From assembly GCA_047601665.1 (NCBI GenBank), contig JASGIT010000001.1, forward strand, positions 992,001 through 1,056,000: a DNA stretch of 64,000 nt, given 5' to 3'. How positions within the stretch are numbered: position 1 is the stretch's first letter; the number at the start of each line of letters is the position of its first letter. This DNA is from JASGIT01 sp047601665 (GTDB lineage: Bacteria; Pseudomonadota; Gammaproteobacteria; Burkholderiales; Burkholderiaceae_C). Made by a program: the position numbers and the translations under genes. Below, piece by piece: positions 1 to 8,559 of this stretch. Under the pieces are notes generated by a model. That model searched no databases and was not told the origin of the DNA. It saw only the letters and a list, made by a program, of their open reading frames with translations.

Positions 1-760
1 CCACTTCCGAAGCGCCGAAGGCGTACATACCCGTCACGCGGGCGGAGTTGCGCTTGCCCAGGTTCGTCACGCTCTTGTCATCCGCGCGCTGGTAGTAGCC
101 GCCGATCTGGAACGGACCCGTCGTGAAGTGGCCGCGCAGGCCGAATTGCGAGATGTCGCCGTTCTTGGTGTAGCCGCCGCCGAAAGCCAGCGGGCCGCCT
201 TCCCAGTTGGCGGCCAGGTCGTAGGCGTTCTTGCCGCCCGTGCCGGACACTTGCTCGTGCAGCGAAACGGCGGCGTCCAGGGTGAAGCCACCGAAGTTCG
301 GCGTGCGGTAGCCGATCTTGTTGGTGTCACGCATGACGTATTGGTACAGCTGGTCGGAAACGTGGCCGGTGTCGTGGTTGGGCTGATCCAGCACGCCATA
401 GTCGGCCACGGCGAAGTACGACTCGGAGATCCAGCGGCCCAGGCGCAGCATACCGAAGTTGCCGGCCAGGTTCACTTCGCTCTGGCGGCCGAAGAACACG
501 GGAGCGGCAGCGCCGGTGGAGGAGTCAAAACCGCTTTCCAGGGCGAAGCCGGCCTTCAGGCCGCCGCCGAGGTCTTCCGTGCCACGGATGCCCCAGCGCG
601 AAGCGTTGTCGTACACGCCCGTCGTGGTCTGGTCGCCGCTCTTCACACGCTCCACAGAGGTGTTCACGCGGCCGTACAGGGTGACGCTGCTCTGTGCGAA
701 TGCAGCGGAAGCGCCAGCGGTAGCCAGCAGGGCAATCAGCAGACGGTGGGTTGCTTTCAT
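1..760 (-). CDS. Gram-negative porin (partial, 3' end beyond window)
   Basis: Outer-membrane general diffusion porin of the beta-proteobacterial OmpC-like type (Porin_4). Reading the minus strand from the ATG at 760 gives a typical signal peptide (MKATHRLLIALLATAGASAAFAQ) and then the standard mature start SSVTLYGRVNTSVE. Porin motifs follow: SRWGIRGTEDLGGGLKAGFALE around residues 55-75 and RQSEVNLAGNFGMLRLGR around 95-110. An AAGGAAA Shine-Dalgarno lies about 8 bases before the ATG. About 253 residues are inside the window and the C-terminal strands lie to the left of base 1. It would form a trimeric channel for small solutes; substrate preference cannot be judged. Confidence 0.93.
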   Translation of the reverse strand, partial: MKATHRLLIALLATAGASAAFAQSSVTLYGRVNTSVERVKSGDQTTTGVYDNASRWGIRGTEDLGGGLKAGFALESGFDSSTGAAAPVFFGRQSEVNLAGNFGMLRLGRWISESYFAVADYGVLDQPNHDTGHVSDQLYQYVMRDTNKIGYRTPNFGGFTLDAAVSLHEQVSGTGGKNAYDLAANWEGGPLAFGGGYTKNGDISQFGLRGHFTTGPFQIGGYYQRADDKSVTNLGKRNSARVTGMYAFGASEV

Positions 761-860
761 GTCGGTTTCCTTGAATACGTTTGAAGATGCTCGAATTTTA
801 GGTGTCCAGGCGTAAATTGATCGACGTTGCGCAGGGTTCGGTACCCAAAAGCATTCAAAC

Positions 861-900
861 GGCGGCCAAAGTGATGCATTGATGCAACACTTTGGCCGCC
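861..900 (-). terminator. Long hairpin between actP and porin gene
   Basis: Perfect 13-base inverted repeat (GGCGGCCAAAGTG at 861-873, CACTTTGGCCGCC at 888-900). The loop itself contains TGCA/TGCA arms, so almost the whole 40 bases can fold. It lies 39 bases past the actP stop; on that strand it is followed by T-containing but not pure-T sequence. A terminator for the actP operon is the simplest reading; an operator for the downstream porin gene is possible. Confidence 0.6.
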
Positions 901-938
901 AAAGGTCCATAGTCCGCGTCAATCGACCGGTTCAGCCC

Positions 939-2669
939 TTAGTGCCCCGATGCGCCCGATGCGCCCAGGCCGGTTTCCGAGCGCACCTGCTGGGCGGCGA
1001 ACGCCGCGCGTTCCTTGTCCGCCTGGCCGCTCTTGTCGAGCACCGAGAACAGCCACACGCCGACGAAGCCGATGGTCATCGAGAACAGCGCGGGCGACGT
1101 GTAGGGGAACCAGGCCGAGCCAGCGGGGTTGCCGAAGGTCGCCTCCCACACCGAGGGCGAGACGATGGTCAGGCCCACCGACGAGATCAGGCCGAGGAAG
1201 CCGCCGATGACCGCGCCCCTGGTCGTCGTGCCCTTCCACAGCACCGACAGCAGCAGTACCGGGAAGTTGGCCGACGCGGCGATGGCGAACGCCAGCGCCA
1301 CCATGAAGGCGACGTTCTGCTTCTCGAACAGGATGCCCAGCAGCACCGCCACGATGCCCAGACACACGGTGGTGATGCGCGAGACCTTCAGCTCCGAGGC
1401 GCTGTCGGCCTTGCCGTGCTTGAACACGGTGGCGTACAGGTCGTGCGAGACGGCCGAAGCGCCCGACAGCGTCAGGCCCGCGACCACGGCCAGGATGGTG
1501 GCGAAGGCCACGGCTGAGATGAAGCCGTAGAACACGTCGCCGCCCACGCTCCTGGCCACCAGCACCGCGGCCATGTTGGCCGTGCCCGCGCCGCCCTTGA
1601 TGATGCCCTTGGCGGTGTCGGCCATCTCGGGGTTGGTGAGCACCATGGTGATGGCGCCGAAGCCGATGATGAAGATCAGGATGTAGAAGTAGCCAATCCA
1701 CACCGTGGCCCAGCCCACGGACTTGCGCGCTTCCTTCGCATCGGGCACGGTGAAGAAGCGCATCAGGATGTGGGGCAGGCCCAGCGTGCCGAACATCAGC
1801 GCCATGCCGAAGCTGATCGCGGAGACCGGGTCCTTGATGAAGCCCCCCGGGCCCATGATGGACAGGCCCAGCTTGGCCGCCACGTCCGGCGCCTTGCCGC
1901 CGGCGGCGGCGATCTCGGTCTTGACCCGCACGCCCTCGGAGAACAGCTTCTCGAAGCTGAAGCCGTAGTGCGCCATGATCATGAAGCCCATGAAGCTCAC
2001 GCCCGCCAGCAACATGCACGCCTTGATGATCTGCACCCAGGTGGTGGCCGTCATGCCGCCGAACAGCACGTAGACCATCATCAGCACGCCCACCAGCACC
2101 ACAGCGATCCAGTAGTCCAGGCCGAACAGCAGTTTGATGAGCTGGCCGGCGCCGACCATCTGCGCGATCAGGTAGAAGGCCACCACCACCAGCGTGCCGC
2201 TGGCCGCGAACACGCGGAACGGCCCCTGCGCGAAGCGGTAGCCGGCCACGTCGGCAAAGGTGAACTTGCCCAGGTTGCGCAGGCGCTCGGCCAGCAGGAA
2301 GGTCAGGATCGGCCAGCCGACCAGGAAGCCGATGGAGTAGATCAGCCCGTCGTAGCCGCTCATCATCACCTGCGCCGAGATGCCCAGGAAGGACGCGGCC
2401 GACATGTAGTCGCCCGCGATCGCCAGGCCGTTCTGGAAGCCGGTGATACCGCCGCCAGCGGTGTAGAAGTCGGACGCCGACTTGGTGCGCTTGGCCGCCC
2501 ACTTGGTGATCCCCAGCGTGGCCACGACGAAGATGACGAACAGGATGATGGCCGTCCAGTTGGTGGCCTGCTTGGCCGCGTCGCCGATGTCGCCGCCAGC
2601 GGCGAAGGCCGTTCCTGCGGCCGTCAGCGCCAGCGCGAGCGCCAGCGTGCGTTGGATGATGCTTGTCAT
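939..2669 (-). CDS. actP: Cation/acetate symporter ActP
   Basis: Sodium:solute symporter family (SSS) permease that imports acetate and other short monocarboxylates across the inner membrane. 576 residues, close to E. coli ActP. It has an N-terminal cleavable-looking signal segment (ending near AFAAGGD, as in ActP), then about 13 hydrophobic helices, including the family segment FYTAGGGITGFQNGLAIAGD (about 66-85). The ATG at 2669 overlaps the TGA of the upstream DUF485 gene (ATGA), so the two are translationally coupled. DUF485-ActP pairs normally accompany acetate uptake; here no acetyl-CoA synthetase gene is adjacent. Confidence 0.95.
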   Translation of the reverse strand: MTSIIQRTLALALALTAAGTAFAAGGDIGDAAKQATNWTAIILFVIFVVATLGITKWAAKRTKSASDFYTAGGGITGFQNGLAIAGDYMSAASFLGISAQVMMSGYDGLIYSIGFLVGWPILTFLLAERLRNLGKFTFADVAGYRFAQGPFRVFAASGTLVVVAFYLIAQMVGAGQLIKLLFGLDYWIAVVLVGVLMMVYVLFGGMTATTWVQIIKACMLLAGVSFMGFMIMAHYGFSFEKLFSEGVRVKTEIAAAGGKAPDVAAKLGLSIMGPGGFIKDPVSAISFGMALMFGTLGLPHILMRFFTVPDAKEARKSVGWATVWIGYFYILIFIIGFGAITMVLTNPEMADTAKGIIKGGAGTANMAAVLVARSVGGDVFYGFISAVAFATILAVVAGLTLSGASAVSHDLYATVFKHGKADSASELKVSRITTVCLGIVAVLLGILFEKQNVAFMVALAFAIAASANFPVLLLSVLWKGTTTRGAVIGGFLGLISSVGLTIVSPSVWEATFGNPAGSAWFPYTSPALFSMTIGFVGVWLFSVLDKSGQADKERAAFAAQQVRSETGLGASGASGH

Positions 2670-2974
2670 TGCTGGGCGTCCTTGAGGATTTGCCGGGTCT
2701 CGGCGTCAAATTCGGTATTGGCGCGGCGCACGTAGATACCGGTGATGGCGACGGTGAAGATGATGACGCCCAGGGCGATGGGAATACCCAGGGTGGTCAC
2801 GCCCGCGCCGATGGGCTTGGCGAGGAACTCCTTGTCGAAGGCGATGAGCCCGATGTAGCCGTAGTACACAACCAGCATCAGGACTGTGAGCGTCCAGCCG
2901 AAGGCGTTGCGCTTGCGCTTGAGCGCCTGATAGCGGGGGTTGGCTTGGATTTTGGCAACGACAGGGTCGTTCAT
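2666..2974 (-). CDS. yjcH: DUF485 inner-membrane protein (YjcH-like)
   Basis: 102-residue protein with two transmembrane helices (about 26-48 and 60-83) in a DUF485 layout: N-terminal NPRYQALKRKRNAF, C-terminal basic and acidic tail. Members are encoded immediately before actP and are thought to accompany the acetate permease; the exact role is unknown. The start at 2974 has a GGAG motif (CTGGAGACAGAC) just upstream. The 139 bases between this start and the preceding gene should hold the operon promoter, but I could not identify a convincing one. Confidence 0.9.
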   Translation of the reverse strand: MNDPVVAKIQANPRYQALKRKRNAFGWTLTVLMLVVYYGYIGLIAFDKEFLAKPIGAGVTTLGIPIALGVIIFTVAITGIYVRRANTEFDAETRQILKDAQQ

Positions 2975-3113
2975 GTCTGTCTCCAGGAAGTAGGCCGATG
3001 GATCGCAGCAATGGCACTGCTTGCGCCGGATTCTGGAAAACGCAACTGACGAACGACTTACGCGCGCCCCCGCCAAGGCACGGGCTACGGGTAATTCAGG
3101 GGCCGGGAATACC

Positions 3114-3752
3114 CTAGAGTCCTGACGGTACCTGGCCCGCGCGGTCCCAGTCCGGCCCGTCGAACCAGGCATCCCCCTCCAGGTACGCGCGCAGCATGGG
3201 CAGGCCGTCCAGCCCCCAGAACACGCGCCCATCCACGGCAAAGGCGGGCACGCCGAACACGCCCGCAGCGGCGGCCTGTTCGGTGTTCTGGCGCAGCAGG
3301 CGTTTGGCGCGCGCGCCGTCTTCATCGCCGGGCTGGATTTGCGGGGCCAGCTGCCCGGCCAATGCCGCCAGCCGCTCGGGCGCGTTCGCATCCTGCCCGC
3401 CCTGCCACACGTGGCGCAGCACGACGCCCGCGACGAAGCGGTTGATCTGCCCGGCGGTGCTGCACGCCAGCGCCTGGCGCAGCAGGGGCACGGGCTTGAA
3501 CGGGTGCTGCGCGGGCATTTGCAGGCCGATGCCCAGCGCATGGCCCAGCCACGTCACGTGGCGGTACGTCCACTCGCGCTTCGGGGGAATGCCCGCAGGG
3601 CCGGGGTTGGCCTGCTGTTGCAGCAGCGCGCCCAGCAATACCGGCTGGTAGGACACGCTGTAGCTCAGGCCTTCGAGCGCCTGCGGCAGCCGCTCGAACG
3701 CGAGCCAGGCATAGGGCGAGACGAAATCCAGGTAGAAGGTGATGTGCTTCAT
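3114..3752 (-). CDS. DsbA-fold 2-hydroxychromene-2-carboxylate isomerase family protein
   Basis: 212-residue kappa-class glutathione-S-transferase/DsbA-like protein. The N-terminus (ITFYLDFVSPYAWLAFERLP, about 4-23) carries the SPYAW catalytic-serine motif that replaces the CXXC of DsbA. The C-terminus has the cis-proline loop GVFGVPAFAVDGRVFWG. Relatives isomerise 2-hydroxychromene-2-carboxylate with glutathione in naphthalene-type ring degradation, but many family members act on unknown substrates. Its ATG overlaps the stop of the DUF1289 gene by 4 bases, making it the last gene of the leucine-catabolism operon. Catabolic use of an unrelated substrate is possible. Confidence 0.82.
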   Translation of the reverse strand: MKHITFYLDFVSPYAWLAFERLPQALEGLSYSVSYQPVLLGALLQQQANPGPAGIPPKREWTYRHVTWLGHALGIGLQMPAQHPFKPVPLLRQALACSTAGQINRFVAGVVLRHVWQGGQDANAPERLAALAGQLAPQIQPGDEDGARAKRLLRQNTEQAAAAGVFGVPAFAVDGRVFWGLDGLPMLRAYLEGDAWFDGPDWDRAGQVPSGL

Positions 3753-4006
3753 GGGCGGGCCTCTTGGGCGTTGTTCGCGCGTTCCAGCAGCGCGGCCCAG
3801 ATGACGCGGCGGCGCGCGTTGCTGGCCTGCGACCATTCGCGGATTTCGTCCAGCGTGCGGAAGCAGCCCTGGCAGTGGCTGCGGTCCGGCGTCATGCGGC
3901 AGACGGAGATGCAGGGGGAGGGCACGTCCATGCTGCCTTGGGCATCGAATGGGCCGCCAGCCCTGAACAGGCGTGCGCGGTCAGCTAGCAATTCGGAAGC
4001 ATTCAT
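3749..4006 (-). CDS. DUF1289 family protein
   Basis: 85-residue protein with the DUF1289 signature of four cysteines (PCISVCRMTPDRSHCQGCFR, about 31-50) followed by a TLDEIREWSQASNARRRVIW segment. The cysteines suggest a small metal- or Fe-S-binding fold; function is not established. It overlaps HMG-CoA lyase upstream and the isomerase downstream by 4 bases each (ATGA), so it is firmly inside the operon. Confidence 0.85.
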   Translation of the reverse strand: MNASELLADRARLFRAGGPFDAQGSMDVPSPCISVCRMTPDRSHCQGCFRTLDEIREWSQASNARRRVIWAALLERANNAQEARP

Positions 4007-4911
4007 GCCTGCCCTCTCTTGGCGCGAATGGCCTTGGAAACGCGCGAGTTGGGTTCGCGGCCCAGCGCGCTGCTGATGAACACGCCGGTGTCGATCAGCG
4101 CGTCGAGGTCGATGCCCGTGGCGATGTCCATGCCGTGCAGCAGGTACACAAGGTCTTCCGTCGCCACGTTGCCCGTCGCGCCCTTGGCATAGGGGCAGCC
4201 GCCCAGGCCCGCGACCGAGGCCTGGAAGTTCCACACGCCCAGCTCCAGCGCGGCCAGCGTGTTGGCGAGGGCCTGGCCGTAGGTGTCGTGGAAGTGGCCG
4301 GAAACGTGGTCGATGCCGAAGTGCTGCAGCGCCGCCTCAATGGCCTTTTGCACCTTGCGCGGCGTGCCCACGCCGATGGTGTCGGCCACGTCCACGCGCT
4401 GTACGCCGATGCCTTTGAGCAGGCCCGCCAGGTAGGCCACGCGCGCAGGTGGTACCTCGCCTTCATAGGGGCAGCCCACGGTGCAGCTCATGGCCCCGCG
4501 CACGCGGATGCCAGCGGCCAGCGCGGCCTGCACCACGGGGGCGAAGCGCTCGATGCTTTCGGCGATGGAGCAGTTGATGTTCTTCTGGCTGAACGCCTCG
4601 CTGGCCGCGCCGAAGACGACGATCTCGTCGGGCCGGTCGGCCAGGGCTGCCTCGAAGCCCTTGAGGTTGGGTGTGAGCACCGAGTAGCGCACGCCGGGCG
4701 AGCGCGCGATGCCGCCCATCACCGCGTGGTTGTCGGCCATCTGCGGCACCCACTTGGGGCTGACGTAGCTGGTGACCTCGATCTCGGTCAGGCCCGCCGC
4801 CTGCAGGCGGTGCACCAGTTCGATCTTGGCCTCGGCGGGCACGGGCTGTTTTTCGTTCTGCAGGCCGTCGCGCGGGCCTACGTCGATGAGTTGGACGCGG
4901 GTGGGGAGCAC
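4003..4911 (-). CDS. liuE: Hydroxymethylglutaryl-CoA lyase
   Basis: Cleaves HMG-CoA to acetyl-CoA and acetoacetate, the last step of leucine degradation. 302 residues from a GTG start at 4911 placed one base after the ghrA stop; the family N-terminus begins right there (VQLIDVGPRDGLQNE). Visible HMG-CoA lyase features are the DVGPRDGLQ loop, the metal-binding HFHDTYGQALAN segment and the catalytic-cysteine signature SVAGLGGCPYAKGATGN near residues 228-244. An open frame extends further upstream inside ghrA, but those residues do not match the family. It belongs with the carboxylase and hydratase genes of the same operon. Confidence 0.94.
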   Translation of the reverse strand: MLPTRVQLIDVGPRDGLQNEKQPVPAEAKIELVHRLQAAGLTEIEVTSYVSPKWVPQMADNHAVMGGIARSPGVRYSVLTPNLKGFEAALADRPDEIVVFGAASEAFSQKNINCSIAESIERFAPVVQAALAAGIRVRGAMSCTVGCPYEGEVPPARVAYLAGLLKGIGVQRVDVADTIGVGTPRKVQKAIEAALQHFGIDHVSGHFHDTYGQALANTLAALELGVWNFQASVAGLGGCPYAKGATGNVATEDLVYLLHGMDIATGIDLDALIDTGVFISSALGREPNSRVSKAIRAKRGQA

Positions 4912-4912
4912 G

Positions 4913-5836
4913 TCAGTAGCCTTTTTGCGGATCGACCACGCCCCGGATGGCTTCGCCGCGCTCCAGCGCAGCGATCTTGCCGACGATCTGCGCAATGCTT
5001 TCGTCGCGCAGCGTGCGGGCGGAGGTGTGGGGCGTGGCGGTGATTTTCGGGTGGTTCCAGAACGGGTGGTCCGCAGGCAGCGGCTCGGTGCGGAACACGT
5101 CGAGCGTGGCGCCCGCGACGTGGCCGCTGTCGATGGCGGGAATCAGGTCTTCTTCCACCAGGTGGCCGCCGCGCGCCACGTTGATGACGTAGGCGCCGGG
5201 CATCAGGCGCGCGAGCGTGTCGCAGTGGATGATGTCCGCCGTTTCAGGCGTGAGCGGCAGCAGGTTGACCAGCACGCGGGTGGCGGCCAGGAAATCGTGG
5301 AAGCCTTCCGCGCCGCTGTAGCAGCGCACACCGTCGATGCTTCTGGGCGAGCGGCTCCAGCCGTTGAGGGGGAACTCGAACACCGACAGCGCCCGCGCCA
5401 CGCGCTCGCCCAGCACGCCCAGGCCCATCACGCCCACGGGGAATTCGCTGCGCGAGCGCGGCTTGCGGTAGCCCCAGCGGCCCGCGCGCATGTCGGCCTC
5501 GTAGCCGTCGAACTCGCGGAAGTGGCGGATGACCGCGTGGCACACGTATTCGGCCATCTGCACGGACATGCCCGCGTCGTCCAGCCGCACCACGCGGCAG
5601 CCGGTCGGAATGCGCAGTTGCGCGATGGCGTCCACGCCAGCGCCGATGTTGAACAGGGCCTTCAGGCCCGGCTGCTCGTCCAGGAACTGCTGGGGCGGCG
5701 CCCAGACCACGGCGTAGTCCGCCTGCTCGGACTGCCCCGGCTGCCAGACGCTGAACCGCGCCTGCGGCAGCGCGGCGCGCAGGCCGTCGAGCCAGGGTTC
5801 GGGCTTCATGCCCGCGAAGTGGAGGGTGATGTGCAT
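4913..5836 (-). CDS. ghrA: Glyoxylate/hydroxypyruvate reductase A-like dehydrogenase
   Basis: D-isomer-specific 2-hydroxyacid dehydrogenase, 307 residues against 312 in E. coli GhrA. It has the Rossmann motif GVMGLGVLGERVARAL, the NVARGGHLVEEDLI arginine loop, the GATLDVFRTEPLP glutamate segment and the late catalytic histidine (ATPHTSA). It would reduce glyoxylate or hydroxypyruvate with NADPH. The start chosen at 5836 gives the family N-terminus MHITLHFAGMKPEPW. An alternative ATG at 5875 overlaps the preceding stop as ATGA, like its neighbours, and would add 13 residues. A link to leucine breakdown is not obvious. Confidence 0.87.
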   Translation of the reverse strand: MHITLHFAGMKPEPWLDGLRAALPQARFSVWQPGQSEQADYAVVWAPPQQFLDEQPGLKALFNIGAGVDAIAQLRIPTGCRVVRLDDAGMSVQMAEYVCHAVIRHFREFDGYEADMRAGRWGYRKPRSRSEFPVGVMGLGVLGERVARALSVFEFPLNGWSRSPRSIDGVRCYSGAEGFHDFLAATRVLVNLLPLTPETADIIHCDTLARLMPGAYVINVARGGHLVEEDLIPAIDSGHVAGATLDVFRTEPLPADHPFWNHPKITATPHTSARTLRDESIAQIVGKIAALERGEAIRGVVDPQKGY

Positions 5837-5871
5837 GGGTGGAGCGTAGCGCAGCGAACCTATCGCCGCTG

Positions 5872-7827
5872 TCATGCCAGCGTGAGCAGTTCCGCCCCTT
5901 CGGCCACCTGGTCGCCGGGGGCGTAGAGCAGTTCTTGCACGGTGCCGTCGGCGGGCGCGGCGATGGTGTGTTCCATCTTCATCGCTTCCATCACGGCCAG
6001 AGCCTGGCCCTTGGTCACCGCGTCGCCCGCGCGCACGGCGAAGGAGACAACTTTGCCGGGCATGGGGGCCGTGAGGCGGCCGCCCTCGGCCTGGGTGTCG
6101 CCCGCGTGGGCCAGGGGGTCGATCACGGTGATCTGCGTGGCGCCGTGGGGAGCGAAGATGTGGGCGGTTTCGCCGTCCATGTACACCACCGTCTGGCGCG
6201 CATCGAGCGGCGCGTTCACGCCGCCCACGCTCAAGGCGGGTGCGCCGCCCGGCTGGTATTGCAGCGTGGCGGCCTGCGGCTCGCCGTGGAATTCAAACGC
6301 GAAGCCGCGCTCGGCCACGCCCAGCGCACGCCAGCCGTCGCGGCGGCTGAAGGGGTCGGCGGACTCGGTCGCGCGCTCTTGCCGCAGGGTGTGGGCCACG
6401 GCGGCGGCGGCGGCGAATGCCAAGCCCAAAGGCTCGCGGTGGAACAGGCGCTCGCGTTCGCGCTCGATCAAGGCGGTGTCGAGCCGGGCCTGTGCGAAGG
6501 AGCCGGTGGCGAGCACGCCGCGCAGGAACTGCACGTTGTTCGCCACGCCCACGATGTGCGTTTGCGCCAGCGCCGCATCGAGCCGCGCGAGCGCCTGCTC
6601 GCGCGTGTCGCCATGCACGATGAGCTTGGCGATCATGGAGTCGTAGAAGGGGCTGATGGCGTCGCCCTCGCGCACGCCGTCATCGAAGCGCACCGGGCCT
6701 CTTTCAAAGCTGGCGCAGGCGGGCTTGCGGTAGACGGCCAGGGTGCCGGTGGCGGGCAGGAACTGATTGTCGGGGTTCTCGGCGCAGATGCGCGCCTCGA
6801 TGGCGTGGCCGGTGATGCGCAGATCCTCCTGCCGCAGCGGCAGCGGCTCGCCAGAAGCCACGCGCAGTTGCCATTCCACGAGGTCCAGGCCGGTGATGGC
6901 TTCGGTCACCGGGTGCTCCACCTGCAGGCGGGTGTTCATCTCCATGAAGTAGAACTTCATCTGGTCGGGCCGCTCGTAGCCGCCGGGCTGCTCGACGATG
7001 AACTCCACCGTGCCCGCGCCCACGTAGCCCACGGCGCGGGCGGCGGCCACGGCGGCCTGGCCCATGCGCTGGCGCAGTTCGGGCGTCATGCCGGGGGCGG
7101 GGGCTTCTTCCAGCACCTTTTGGTGGCGGCGCTGCACGGAGCAGTCACGCTCGAAGAGGTAGACGCAGTTGCCATGCTGGTCGCCGAAGACCTGGATTTC
7201 GATGTGGCGCGGGCGCTGCACGTATTTTTCGATCAGCACGGCGGCGTTGCCGAAGCTGCCCTGGGCTTCGCGCTGGCACGATTCCAGCGCGGCGTTGAAG
7301 TCTGCGGATGTTTCGACCGCGCGCATCCCCTTGCCCCCGCCGCCCGCGCTGGCCTTGATGAGCACGGGGTAGCCGATGCGGTCGGCCTCGCGCTGCAGCA
7401 GGGCCGCGTCCTGGCCGGCCCCGTGGTAGCCGGGCACCAGGGGCACGCCCGCGGCCTCCATCAGCCGCTTGGACTCGGCCTTGAGGCCCATGTCCTTGAT
7501 GGCCGATGCGGGCGGGCCGATGAAGACCAGGCCCGCGCCGGCGCAGGCCTGGGCGAAGTCTTCGTTCTCGGACAAGAAGCCGTAGCCGGGGTGGATGGCC
7601 TGCGCGCCCGTGGCCTGGGCCGCTTCGATGATGCGCTCCCAGCGCAGGTAGCTTTCCTTGGGCGCGCTGGCGCCGATGTGCACAGCCTCGTCGCAAGCGG
7701 CCAGGTGCTTGGCCTGGGCATCGGCATTCGAATACACGGCGACGGTTTTCACGCCCAGGCGGCGGGCGGTGGCGGCGACGCGGCAGGCGATCTCACCCCG
7801 GTTTGCAATCAGGATTTTTTTGAACAT
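5872..7827 (-). CDS. liuB: Methylcrotonyl-CoA carboxylase, biotin-containing alpha subunit
   Basis: 651-residue acyl-CoA carboxylase alpha chain. The N-terminal biotin carboxylase domain (MFKKILIANRGEIACRVAATARRLG) has the ATP-grasp loop KASAGGGGKGMRAV near 155 and EMNTRLQVEHPVTE near 290. A linker follows, then a C-terminal biotinyl domain with VMEAMKMEH, whose lysine (about residue 617) receives biotin. With the beta subunit (10604-12211) it carboxylates 3-methylcrotonyl-CoA in leucine catabolism. The assignment to methylcrotonyl- rather than propionyl- or geranyl-CoA rests on neighbouring liu genes. ATG follows directly on the stop of the DUF4126 gene. Confidence 0.94.
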   Translation of the reverse strand: MFKKILIANRGEIACRVAATARRLGVKTVAVYSNADAQAKHLAACDEAVHIGASAPKESYLRWERIIEAAQATGAQAIHPGYGFLSENEDFAQACAGAGLVFIGPPASAIKDMGLKAESKRLMEAAGVPLVPGYHGAGQDAALLQREADRIGYPVLIKASAGGGGKGMRAVETSADFNAALESCQREAQGSFGNAAVLIEKYVQRPRHIEIQVFGDQHGNCVYLFERDCSVQRRHQKVLEEAPAPGMTPELRQRMGQAAVAAARAVGYVGAGTVEFIVEQPGGYERPDQMKFYFMEMNTRLQVEHPVTEAITGLDLVEWQLRVASGEPLPLRQEDLRITGHAIEARICAENPDNQFLPATGTLAVYRKPACASFERGPVRFDDGVREGDAISPFYDSMIAKLIVHGDTREQALARLDAALAQTHIVGVANNVQFLRGVLATGSFAQARLDTALIERERERLFHREPLGLAFAAAAAVAHTLRQERATESADPFSRRDGWRALGVAERGFAFEFHGEPQAATLQYQPGGAPALSVGGVNAPLDARQTVVYMDGETAHIFAPHGATQITVIDPLAHAGDTQAEGGRLTAPMPGKVVSFAVRAGDAVTKGQALAVMEAMKMEHTIAAPADGTVQELLYAPGDQVAEGAELLTLA

Positions 7828-8559
7828 TCAAGCCACCTTGGGGGAAACAAAGGCCGATAGACGCCGCAGCACTGCGCGCAGGAATTTGAACAGCACGATC
7901 AGCAGCAGCACCGACACCGCCAGCACCACCACCAGCGCCACGCCGAACGCCACCGGGTACTGCGTGGCGAGCCAGACGGCTCCCACGCTCATGCCGTCTT
8001 CCATCAGCGACAGGCCCCAGTTGGAAAACGGCTCGGGCGAGGTGTTGGCGACCGCGCGCGTGGTCATCTTGGTGGCCAGCGCCGTGGCCGAGAGCGTGCC
8101 GCCCAGCAGGCCCGCCACCACGCCCATGCTGGCGTTGTCGGCCCCGAACACGCTGGCCGCGAGCATGGCCCCGGCGGGCACACGGATGAAGGCGTGCAGC
8201 GTGTCCCACGCGCTGTCGAACCAGGGCACCTTGTCGGCAAAGAACTCCACGCAGAGCATGAAGCCGCTGGTGATGAGCACCGCCGGGTGCGCCAGCACCT
8301 GCAGGCCCTCGGGCAGCGCCAGCCAGCCCAGAGCGCCCATGCCGCCGACCATGAACACCACGGCGTACAGCCGCACGCCGCTGGCCCAGCCCAGGGCGGC
8401 GGCCAGGGCGAGCAGGCCGGGCATGTCCATGTGGCGGGTGACGTGGCTGGTGATTTGGGCCGTGCCCTCGGCCACGCTGCGGGCGGTGTCGCCGTCCACG
8501 TGGATGCCAATGGTGTGCAGCCACTGGACGATGGCGAGCCAGAGTGCGTCCATGCTCAT
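7828..8559 (-). CDS. DUF4126 domain integral membrane protein
   Basis: 243-residue membrane protein of the DUF4126 family, with about five hydrophobic helices (for example LLALAAALGWASGVRLYAVVFMVG near 47-70 and the C-terminal helix ALVVVLAVSVLLLIVLFKFL). Glycine-rich mid-section GVVAGLLGGTLSATALATKMTTRA is typical. Function unknown. Its ATG overlaps the hydratase stop (ATGA) and its stop abuts the carboxylase alpha start, so it is always co-transcribed with the leucine genes; DUF4126 genes in liu-type operons suggest a shared need but not a mechanism. Confidence 0.85.
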   Translation of the reverse strand: MSMDALWLAIVQWLHTIGIHVDGDTARSVAEGTAQITSHVTRHMDMPGLLALAAALGWASGVRLYAVVFMVGGMGALGWLALPEGLQVLAHPAVLITSGFMLCVEFFADKVPWFDSAWDTLHAFIRVPAGAMLAASVFGADNASMGVVAGLLGGTLSATALATKMTTRAVANTSPEPFSNWGLSLMEDGMSVGAVWLATQYPVAFGVALVVVLAVSVLLLIVLFKFLRAVLRRLSAFVSPKVA

